Origin: Candidatus Solibacter usitatus
GTDB taxonomy: Bacteria > Acidobacteriota > Terriglobia > Bryobacterales > Bryobacteraceae
Direction: 5' to 3'
DNA length: 38,930 nucleotides
Assembly: GCA_016191645.1 (NCBI GenBank)
Contig: JACPVQ010000211.1
Span: 1 to 38,930, forward strand
Position numbers and translations under genes: made by a program. The stretch's first letter is position 1. Every line of letters starts with the position of its first letter. Below are positions 1 through 7,838 of the stretch, piece after piece. Below the pieces are notes generated by a model, which saw only the letters and a program-made list of their open reading frames with translations, did not search any database and had not been told where the DNA came from.

Positions 1-147
1 GCATATCTCCTGATCTGCGTGGCGGTCTCCTGACGGACTCTGTTGGCAGTAATCGGCTTGCGGGTACGGCTGCGCAGCAGCGGATGGCCTCTCGCGAGGC
101 CTTGCGGTATCTGGAGATCCCGCCGCAGATCTGGAGATCTGCCCCAC
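1..147. repeat. Copy 1 (5' edge clipped or nearly so) of a palindromic-ended intergenic element; right terminal repeat GCAGATCTGGAGATCTGCCCCAC at 125-147
   Basis: Right end identical to 20021-20043; left start (GCATATCTCCTGATCTGCG) resembles the left arm of the 19872-20043 copy (GCAGATCTCCAGATCTGCG); no plausible CDS. Confidence 0.8.
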
Positions 148-250
148 AACCAAGGAAAATCTTTGCGGCTTGAGTAGTACATTGGGCCCCGAGGCCCGAA
201 GGGACAGGCCTGGGGACCTGCCCACAAGTACATTGTCATAGGAGGCTGCG

Positions 251-1867
251 ATGCGTTGCTTTGTTGGCTTGCTCGCCGCCTCCTTTTGTTTTGCCGGTCC
301 GGTGGAATTTGGACAGGAAGAATTGCGCAAAGCCTGCGAGGCGCGAAATTTTCCGCCGAACCGTATTCGCGTCGCCGCGGAATTGCTGCGCACTCTCAAG
401 CCCGAATCGTACGAAATTATGCCGTGGCGCGTTTCGGGCGGTGATTTACGCGGGCTGATGTATGGCTTGCTGGATGCCGCCGATCAGATCCGCGCAACCG
501 GGAAACTCACGCAGACCAAAGCGGAACCGTTCGTATCCGTCCGCGGGGTGCGTCTGGTTCTGAAAGGCGCAGACTGGCAGCGCATCGATTTCCGCGCCTA
601 CTTTCAAACACTCGCCCGGCGGCGATTCAATCGAGTTCATGTCGATCTGGAACCAATTGATCTGGAGGCTTTGAAGTCGTTATCGCGCGAGGCGTCGGAC
701 CACGCCATCGACGTGACACTCGGCGGCAACTTCAACGGTGTCTCGATTGAGGCCCTGACAAAATTGCTCACGGAAGCACGCTGGATCCGCGGTCTGGCCG
801 TGCACGATGCAACTGCGGAGATGCTGCGGAGAGTCGTCATTCCCGCGCTTAGCGATGTGGGGAGGCTTGTAACGCTGGAACTTTCCGACGGCCCTGCTTT
901 GACGGTGGCACGCGAGAGTGGAGTGGCCACACGCATTCTCACAACGATGGATAACGGCGTCGCCTATCCGGATTTGGAAACAGTCACGCCGTCCGATTTG
1001 CCTGTAATCCGCGTCGTGGCGCAGTCGAAATACACCGATCCCCAATTTGTTGCGAGCGTGGCCTACGGCTCCGCGATCGGCGAGGCATTAGGCTATGAAG
1101 TCTTCGCGCCGCTTGCCTTGGACGATGCAATCTACGCAGCGTGGGGTCTGCTGGGCTACACGCCATCGCGGAGAGTGGATGTCGATCCGGCGATTGCATG
1201 CGCGGCCCGCTTGCAGCGGCCCTCGGTTCATCCGGATCAACTGCAACGCTGCGGCGTAGTGTTGGAACGATCGGCGGGCTTTGAAAAAATGGGTCAGGCG
1301 GCAACGGTTCGATTCCGGTTGCTGTGGGCGAAACAGATGGAAGCCTACTACGAAAAGACGAAGCACGATTCCGCACTGCGCGCCGCCTACTACTCCTATC
1401 GCGCGGCCGCTCGCACCGAACCCGCGGCCCAAGCCGAAGTGGCGCGAGTCGGCAAGTTGGTTGATCAGCTTGATCCCGATGCACCCGTCACCGCGATGCC
1501 GTGGAGCGTTCCCGCCCCAAGGCCTTCCATCGTGCACAAAACGCCCGCCGCATTGCACTCGGGAAGCCCGCTGGCACTCTCCCTGGCGGTTTCGCCCAAT
1601 AACGGGATCACCTCGATCAGACTGCGGTACCGCTATGTGGGTGGAGCCGATGGATTCCGGACGCTCACTGGCGCAGCGCGGCAAGCAAGCTTCACCATTC
1701 CCGCGGAGCACCTTCCCATACCGGGGCAACTGCTCTACTACTTCGAGTTGGAATTCGAAGGTGGCGTATGGCGCGCTCCGGAAGACGATGCGCCGCTGCC
1801 GGTTTTTGTTGGCATTGTGAAACAACCTCCTCCGCCTACGGACGAAGAGGAAAAGCCGCTGCGCTAG
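251..1867 (+). CDS. Exported hypothetical protein, glycoside-hydrolase-like N-terminal region (GH20/GH67-type architecture suspected)
   Basis: 538-aa ORF with signal peptide, AGGAGG-like RBS just upstream; segment 'GGDLRGLMYGLLDAADQIR...VSVRGVRLV...RRRFNRVHVDLEP' resembles N-terminal regions of GH67/GH20-type proteins. Confidence 0.7.
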   Translation: MRCFVGLLAASFCFAGPVEFGQEELRKACEARNFPPNRIRVAAELLRTLKPESYEIMPWRVSGGDLRGLMYGLLDAADQIRATGKLTQTKAEPFVSVRGVRLVLKGADWQRIDFRAYFQTLARRRFNRVHVDLEPIDLEALKSLSREASDHAIDVTLGGNFNGVSIEALTKLLTEARWIRGLAVHDATAEMLRRVVIPALSDVGRLVTLELSDGPALTVARESGVATRILTTMDNGVAYPDLETVTPSDLPVIRVVAQSKYTDPQFVASVAYGSAIGEALGYEVFAPLALDDAIYAAWGLLGYTPSRRVDVDPAIACAARLQRPSVHPDQLQRCGVVLERSAGFEKMGQAATVRFRLLWAKQMEAYYEKTKHDSALRAAYYSYRAAARTEPAAQAEVARVGKLVDQLDPDAPVTAMPWSVPAPRPSIVHKTPAALHSGSPLALSLAVSPNNGITSIRLRYRYVGGADGFRTLTGAARQASFTIPAEHLPIPGQLLYYFELEFEGGVWRAPEDDAPLPVFVGIVKQPPPPTDEEEKPLR

Positions 1868-1921
1868 CCGTCACGGCATGGGACGACAAGTACTAATGTA
1901 GTAAGACGGAGGTTTCAAGAG

Positions 1922-3301
1922 ATGATGAATCGTAGAAGAGCCCTCGGGACAATCCTTGGCGCGGCCGCATCGATGCCCGCTCAAGCCGCACGCAAGTCCA
2001 ATATCGTTTTCATTCTGGTGGACGACTTACGCTGGAACGCTCTCGGCTATGCCGGGCATCCTTTCGTCAAGACGCCAAACATCGACCGCGTCGCTCGCGA
2101 AGGCGCAATCTTTAAGAACAATTTCGTTACCACCCCGCTGTGCTCGCCATCTCGCGCCAGTTTCCTCACCGGCCAATACGTGCGCTCGCACACGGTGAAA
2201 GGCAATGGCGACAACGCGGAACTGAGCCACAAGCTGATCACATTCCAGAAGTTGCTGCGCGATGCCGGATACGAAACGGCGCACGTTGGCAAGTGGCATA
2301 TGGGGAATGACGACACTCCGCGTCCCGGTATCGACCGTTGGGTGAGTTTTCGCGGACAGGGTCAATACAACGATCCTCCATTGAATGTCGATGGTCAGCG
2401 CATCACGCGCGAGGGTTACATCACCGATCTTCTGACGGATTACTCTGTGGAGTTCATCAAGAAGCCGCGGACGAAACCATTCTGCCTGTACCTGGCGCAC
2501 AAGGCGATTCATGGACCGTTCACTCCTGCCGCGCGTCACGCCAATCTCTTCACCGGTCAAACAATCGCGCGTACCGCGAACGCGAAGGACAGCCTGGAAG
2601 GAAAGCCGATGTTGCAGCGGGAATTGCCGCTGACCCCCGCGAAGAAGGCGAACAAGAAGAAGGGTCCCGAGGGTGGCGGCGGCGGATCAAGCGACGAATT
2701 GATTCTCAACCAGCTGCGCTGCCTTACCTCGATTGATGAAGGCGTCGGACGAATCTGGAAGGCGTTGGAGGAGATCAAGGCGCTGGACAACACGCTGTTT
2801 ATTTTTACCAGCGACAACGGATACTTCTGGAGCGAACACGGATTGGGCGACAAGCGCGCGGCCTACGAAGAATCGATTCGCATCCCGATGGCGGCCCGCT
2901 ATCCGAGGCTGATCAAAGCGGGCGGATCCATCGACGAGATGACTTTGAATATCGACATCGCTCCCACTTTCCTGGAATTGGCTGGCGCGCCCATTCCGAA
3001 AACCGTCGCCGGCAAGTCAATGCTCTCCCTCATGGGCGGCAACAAGAAGGGATGGCGGACGAGTTTCCTCTGCGAATACTACATGGAGCAGCAACAAGCC
3101 CGCGTGGCCACATGGGAGGCCGTTCGCACCGCGCGCTGGAAGTACATTCATTATCCGGAGTTGAAAAACATGGACGAACTGTACGACCTCAAGGCCGATG
3201 CCGGCGAAATGAAAAACCTGGTTGCCAATCCGGGAGCCCGCAAGGCGCTGGATACCATGCGCAAAGAACTCGACAAATATCGCAAGGAGATTCCCGCATG
3301 A
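1922..3301 (+). CDS. Sulfatase (arylsulfatase family, exported)
   Basis: N-terminal 'NIVFILVDDLRWNALGYAGHPFVKTPNIDR', active-site signature 'LCSPSRASFLTGQY', 'FTSDNGYFWSEHGLGDKRAAYEESIRIPM'. Confidence 0.95.
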   Translation: MMNRRRALGTILGAAASMPAQAARKSNIVFILVDDLRWNALGYAGHPFVKTPNIDRVAREGAIFKNNFVTTPLCSPSRASFLTGQYVRSHTVKGNGDNAELSHKLITFQKLLRDAGYETAHVGKWHMGNDDTPRPGIDRWVSFRGQGQYNDPPLNVDGQRITREGYITDLLTDYSVEFIKKPRTKPFCLYLAHKAIHGPFTPAARHANLFTGQTIARTANAKDSLEGKPMLQRELPLTPAKKANKKKGPEGGGGGSSDELILNQLRCLTSIDEGVGRIWKALEEIKALDNTLFIFTSDNGYFWSEHGLGDKRAAYEESIRIPMAARYPRLIKAGGSIDEMTLNIDIAPTFLELAGAPIPKTVAGKSMLSLMGGNKKGWRTSFLCEYYMEQQQARVATWEAVRTARWKYIHYPELKNMDELYDLKADAGEMKNLVANPGARKALDTMRKELDKYRKEIPA

Positions 3302-4695
3302 GCATGAACTTGACACGTCGTGATTGGCTGCTCTCTTCATTTGGCGTAGGTGTGGGACTGGCACAGAGCCCGCGCAAATTGAATGTGCTGATGATCGCCG
3401 TTGACGACCTCAACAATCGCCTGCATTGCTACGGCGATCAGGTGGTGAAGACTCCGAACATCGACAGGCTCGCCAAACTGGGTGTTCGCTTTGATCGCTC
3501 CTATTGCAACTATCCGCTATGTAATCCTTCGCGCACGTCGCTGCTGAGCAGTCTGCGTCCCGACAAGACGAAGATTCTCAACAACAACGTCCCGCCACGC
3601 ACTTACATCAAGGACGCAGTGATGCTGCCGGAATACTTCCACAACAACGGCTACTTCACGGCGCGCGTCGGCAAGATCGCGCACGGCCGTTTTGAAGATG
3701 CCGTCAAATGGGATATTTCGGAGTTCGCCATGCGTGGAGAAGTAGACACGAAGCAGGCGAGGAAGGCGCAGAAAAAGAAGAGGGAGCGCGCCGGCGGCGG
3801 CGACGGCGAACCGGGAAAACTGACGTGGCTGCAAACGGATAACCGCGACGAACAGGAGCCGGACGGGCACACCGCCGTGCGCATCTCCGAACTGATCGAG
3901 AAGAACCGCGCCAAGCCGTTCTTCATCGCCGCCGGGTTCCACAAGCCGCACCTTCCGTGGGTCGCTCCGAAAAAGTATTTCGACATGTACAAGCCGGAAA
4001 TGATCACGCTGCCGGACACGCCCGCGGATGATCTGGACGACATTCCTCCTATCGCGCTCACTCATACGGCCGGCGAGAAGGGCATGTCGGAACTCGAGCG
4101 GAAGAAGGCGATCTGCGCCTACCACGCGGCGACAACGTTCATGGATGCGCAGGTCGGCGTGCTGCTCAACACAATGGATCGCCTGAAACTTTGGAACAAC
4201 ACCGTTGTGTTTCTGTTTGGCGATCATGGATGGCACCTCAATGAGCATCATGGCCTGTGGCGAAAGATGACAGTGTTCGAACAGGCCGCGCGCGCACCGC
4301 TCATCATGGCGGCTCCGGGCAGGCAGAAGAACGCCGCCTGTCCGCGATTAGTGGAGTGGGTGGATTTCTATCCAACCTTGGCCGAACTTTGTGGACTGCC
4401 GAAGCCAAAGGGTTTGGACGGTACCAGTTTCGTGCCTCTGCTCGACAATCCGCAGCGTCCATGGAAGAAAGCCGCCTACACGGTGGTGCAGCATGGCAGC
4501 ACGCTCGGCCGCAGTGTGCGCACGGAGAGATATCGCTACACCGAGTGGGGAACGCCTTCGGTTGCCGAGCTCTACGATCACGAAGGCGATCCGAAAGAGT
4601 ATCGCAACCTGGCGAAGGACCCCAAGCAAGCTAACGTCATTCGTCAGCTTCAGCTGCTACTAAACAATCCCGATCTCGCCAAACCCGGCGCGTAG
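3298..4695 (+). CDS. Sulfatase (iduronate-2-sulfatase-like, exported)
   Basis: ATGA overlap with preceding sulfatase; 'LNVLMIAVDDLNNRLHCYGDQVVKTPNIDRLA', 'LCNPSRTSLLSS', 'FGDHGWHLNEHHGLWRKMTVFEQAARAPLI'. Listed ORF start 3052 is out-of-frame read-in over the upstream gene; RRDW export signal begins right after 3298. Confidence 0.94.
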   Translation: MSMNLTRRDWLLSSFGVGVGLAQSPRKLNVLMIAVDDLNNRLHCYGDQVVKTPNIDRLAKLGVRFDRSYCNYPLCNPSRTSLLSSLRPDKTKILNNNVPPRTYIKDAVMLPEYFHNNGYFTARVGKIAHGRFEDAVKWDISEFAMRGEVDTKQARKAQKKKRERAGGGDGEPGKLTWLQTDNRDEQEPDGHTAVRISELIEKNRAKPFFIAAGFHKPHLPWVAPKKYFDMYKPEMITLPDTPADDLDDIPPIALTHTAGEKGMSELERKKAICAYHAATTFMDAQVGVLLNTMDRLKLWNNTVVFLFGDHGWHLNEHHGLWRKMTVFEQAARAPLIMAAPGRQKNAACPRLVEWVDFYPTLAELCGLPKPKGLDGTSFVPLLDNPQRPWKKAAYTVVQHGSTLGRSVRTERYRYTEWGTPSVAELYDHEGDPKEYRNLAKDPKQANVIRQLQLLLNNPDLAKPGA

Positions 4696-5250
4696 ATGTC
4701 CTTGTGGATCGATATTTCGACGCCGCTTGTGGAAGGCATCGCAACATGGCCGGGCGACCCCGCCTTTCGCAAGTGGCTGGCGACATCGATCGACAAAGGC
4801 GATGACGCGAATGTAACCGCGTTCTCCATGTGCGCCCACACAGGCACGCACGTCGATGCGCCCCTGCACTATTTCAATGACGGTACGGATGCGGCGGCGC
4901 TTTCGCTGGGCGCCATGATCGGCCCGGCACGAGTGCTGGAAGGCTTCCACGGCAATTGGCAGGGAGCCGAGCGCGTCTTGTTCCGCGCGGGCGTTGGTAT
5001 GCCGCTCAGCCTCGCTCAAGAGATTGCGGCCGCATCGGTCAAACTCGTAGGCATTGATGCGCTCTCGGTTGGCGACGATTCTCCCGAGGGTGCGGAGGTG
5101 CATCGAGTACTGCTGCGAGCGGGCATCGTTCTTTTGGAAGTCATCGACCTGACTCATGTCGAGCCGGGCGAGTACGAACTCATCTGCATGCCGCTGAAAC
5201 TTGCGGGCTCGGACGGTGCGCCCGCCAGAGCCGCATTGCGAAGGCTCTGA
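4696..5250 (+). CDS. Cyclase family protein (kynurenine formamidase-like)
   Basis: 'IDISTPLVEGIATWPGDPAF...NVTAFSMCAHTGTHVDAPLHYFNDG' HxGTHxDxPxH metal motif; starts immediately after sulfatase stop. Confidence 0.9.
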   Translation: MSLWIDISTPLVEGIATWPGDPAFRKWLATSIDKGDDANVTAFSMCAHTGTHVDAPLHYFNDGTDAAALSLGAMIGPARVLEGFHGNWQGAERVLFRAGVGMPLSLAQEIAAASVKLVGIDALSVGDDSPEGAEVHRVLLRAGIVLLEVIDLTHVEPGEYELICMPLKLAGSDGAPARAALRRL

Positions 5251-5253
5251 GCG

Positions 5254-6531
5254 TTAGCCGAGAAGAATGCTCACGCGCAACCCGGGCGCGGCGTTCTCCG
5301 CTTGAATCGTTCCGCCGTGCACGCGCACTGCCCGCTGCGCAATGGACAATCCGAGTCCAACGCCTCCGGTAGTACGGTTGCGATGCTGCTCCACGCGAAA
5401 GAACGGGTCAAAGATGCGCGCGAGTTGTTCCTCCGGAACTCCGGGCCCGTGATCCCGCACCACAATGCGCGAACCCTTGCCGCTCTGATGCAGCGAGACT
5501 TCCACAGCGCTGCCGGGAGGCGCGTAGCGAATCGCGTTTCGCACCAGATTCTCCACCGCTCGGCGAAGCAATTCGCGGTTGCCGTTGACGGTTGCTTCGT
5601 CCACATGCACTTCCAAACGGCACCCGCGTCCTTCTGCCTCCAGGCGGCAGCTGTCCACGATTTCGCGCAGCAAATCGTGCAGAGCCACCGGGCTTAGATT
5701 AACGGGCACATCCTCAGCCTCGGCGCGGCTCACTTCCAGCAGCATGTCGACCAACTCCGCCAACCGGTCCACTTCCTTCTTGATCCGGTCCTTCGATGCC
5801 TGATCCGCCGTCGCCAGTTCCACGGCGAATCGTAGCCGGGCCAGCGGTGAGCGCAATTCATGCGAAACGTCCTGCAGTAATCGCCTTTCCGCTCCAACCA
5901 ACTGTTGGATGCGTTCCGCCATCGTGTTGAATTCGCGCTCCAGTTCTCCGATCTCGTCTCGTCTGTTTGCCGGAACTCGAAAAGCGAGATCGCCATGTCC
6001 CAGCCGCCGGGCGGCATGACTCAATGCGCGCAGTGGCCGTACCAGACGATACGCGAGCAGAGCGCTGAACAGTGCGATGGCGCCCGCGATCCACAAATAG
6101 TACGGCGTCAAAGAAAGCGGTTGAAACGCGGGAACATGTTCCACCAACCAAAGAAACCGGCCATCCGCGGAGGAATACAGAAAAACAATTGGCCCCGCCG
6201 TTTGCCACGGAAAGCGCGGCTTTCTGGCGAACGCGACCAGGTCGGAAAGGTCTTCGCCCGTCACCATGTCCTGTCCTTGCGCGCTCAGCAAGCGGCGTTC
6301 GCCGGGTAGAAAGTCGTTCATCCGGCTAAGCAGACGGCCCAAACCATCCGGGCCTTCCGATTGCAGGACGCGGATCGCTTCGTGAATCTCCCAGTCGCGC
6401 ACGCGCGACAGAGTATCCTCGCGTCCGGGCCTCTCGCGGGAAATCAGAAACGACGTCGCCAACACGCCCAGCAAGGAAAATGCCGCCGTAAGCAGCAGCC
6501 ACAGTAGGATCTTCGCGTAGAGCGAGCGCAT
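5254..6531 (-). CDS. Sensor histidine kinase, CpxA-like (HAMP, HisKA, HATPase)
   Basis: TM segments, HAMP region, H-box 'DVSHELRSPLARLRFAVELA', N box 'ENLVRNAIRYAPPG', G boxes 'DHGPGVPEEQLARIFDPFFR', 'TGGVGLGLSIAQ'. Confidence 0.94.
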   Translation of the reverse strand: MRSLYAKILLWLLLTAAFSLLGVLATSFLISRERPGREDTLSRVRDWEIHEAIRVLQSEGPDGLGRLLSRMNDFLPGERRLLSAQGQDMVTGEDLSDLVAFARKPRFPWQTAGPIVFLYSSADGRFLWLVEHVPAFQPLSLTPYYLWIAGAIALFSALLAYRLVRPLRALSHAARRLGHGDLAFRVPANRRDEIGELEREFNTMAERIQQLVGAERRLLQDVSHELRSPLARLRFAVELATADQASKDRIKKEVDRLAELVDMLLEVSRAEAEDVPVNLSPVALHDLLREIVDSCRLEAEGRGCRLEVHVDEATVNGNRELLRRAVENLVRNAIRYAPPGSAVEVSLHQSGKGSRIVVRDHGPGVPEEQLARIFDPFFRVEQHRNRTTGGVGLGLSIAQRAVRVHGGTIQAENAAPGLRVSILLG

Positions 6532-6537
6532 TGCGAC

Positions 6538-7233
6538 TCACTCTCCGGAAGCCGAATCCACAAGCGCAAACTGGTAGCCGGTGCCGCGAATGGTGCGGAT
6601 CAGATCGCGCTTGCTTTCCAGTTTCTTCCGCAAACGGCTGATGTGCACATCGAGCGAGCGTTCGAGCGGCGACGCCTCCCGCTGATAGAGTACCGACGCC
6701 AATTCATCGCGCGTGACCACTCTTCCCGCCGAGCGCACCAGAACATCAAGGATGTCGAATTCCGCTCCGGTCAATTCCACGGGCTGGCCATCGCACCAGA
6801 TTTCGCGGCTCGCCGGCCGCATGCGGACGCCACAGGTCTCGTACTCGTCCGGCGTCGTCGTTCCACCGCCGCTTCTGCGCAGCACCGCGCGAATCCGCGC
6901 CAGCAATTCCTCGGGGCCGAACGGCTTCGGCAGATAATCGTCCGCGCCGGCGTCAAGACCATGAATGCGATCCTGCTGGCTGGTGCGCGCGGTGAGCATG
7001 ATCACCGGCGTGCGGCTGCGTTTGCGAAACTGCGAGAGCACTTCAAAGCCGTCCAGCACGGGCATCATCACATCCAGCAGGATAATGTCGTGCTTCTCTT
7101 CGAAGGCCAGCGCCAAGCCGCGCGCCCCATCGTGCGCCATCGATATCTCCATACCGTGGCCGGTGAAGAATTCCTTCATCAACTGACACAGTTCGACATC
7201 ATCGTCAATGAGCAGAAGTCGTGGTGCGTTCAC
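6538..7233 (-). CDS. OmpR/CpxR-family response regulator
   Basis: GTG start at 7233 gives 'VNAPRLLLIDDDVELCQLM...HDIILLDVMMPVLDGFEV...VIMLTARTSQQDRIHGLDAGADDYLPKPF' plus winged-helix C-terminus; ORF extension to 7626 lacks homology and overlaps the divergent promoter. Confidence 0.93.
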   Translation of the reverse strand: MNAPRLLLIDDDVELCQLMKEFFTGHGMEISMAHDGARGLALAFEEKHDIILLDVMMPVLDGFEVLSQFRKRSRTPVIMLTARTSQQDRIHGLDAGADDYLPKPFGPEELLARIRAVLRRSGGGTTTPDEYETCGVRMRPASREIWCDGQPVELTGAEFDILDVLVRSAGRVVTRDELASVLYQREASPLERSLDVHISRLRKKLESKRDLIRTIRGTGYQFALVDSASGE

Positions 7234-7345
7234 AATGCCATCATCGTACAAAACCCGGGGAGCGGGGCCGGTGTTAAGAATTCTTTGCAGTAAGTCTCTT
7301 GGGAAACCTATGCGCTCCGGGTATTCTGTTAGTGGGTACACTCCC

Positions 7346-7807
7346 ATGCGTATTCTGCTTCTTCTGCTCATTTCGATTTCGTTGGCCGCCCAGGACTCGA
7401 CGCGCGGCCAGAGGCGCGGAGGCCCTCCTTCCGGCGATCCGAACCGTCGAAAAGCGTTTCTCGCCGACGTGATGGCTTCGCAGCTTTCACTTTCCAAGGA
7501 GCAACGCAAGCAGCTCGAATCGATTCTCGACAAAGCCTCCGCGTCGGCAATGCCGTTGCAGGAGGAGATCATGAAGGCGCGGTCGGCAATGCGTGAAGCC
7601 GTGAAGTCGTTGAAGCCCCAGTCCACTCTCGACGTAATTCAAACTCAAATTGGCGGTTTGCATTCCAAAGTGGCGGCCGTTGAGGCGAAGACCTACGCCG
7701 AGATTCTGCAGATGCTGACGCCCGAACAAAGGCCGCAATCGGACATGGCGTTCAGCATGATCGGCATGCTGACTATTCCGCCGCGCCCCAGTTCCTCCCA
7801 CCGTTAA
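7346..7807 (+). CDS. Small exported Spy/CpxP-like protein with two LTxxQ-type motifs
   Basis: 'MRILLLLLISISLAAQ' signal peptide; helical body with 'LSLSKEQRKQ' and 'LTPEQRPQ'; divergent from the response regulator. Confidence 0.75.
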   Translation: MRILLLLLISISLAAQDSTRGQRRGGPPSGDPNRRKAFLADVMASQLSLSKEQRKQLESILDKASASAMPLQEEIMKARSAMREAVKSLKPQSTLDVIQTQIGGLHSKVAAVEAKTYAEILQMLTPEQRPQSDMAFSMIGMLTIPPRPSSSHR

Positions 7808-7838
7808 CCGCCGGAACCGATATACTCGTTCTGTTCCT

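Noticed and set aside
3052-3297. Extended N-terminus of the second sulfatase in the ORF track
   Set aside because: It runs out of frame over the 3' end of the first sulfatase; an export signal starts at 3298 with an ATGA overlap
7234-7626. Extended N-terminus of the response regulator ORF and overlapping plus-strand extension 7208-7345
   Set aside because: No domain similarity; receiver domain begins at the GTG at 7233 and the Spy-like signal peptide at 7346
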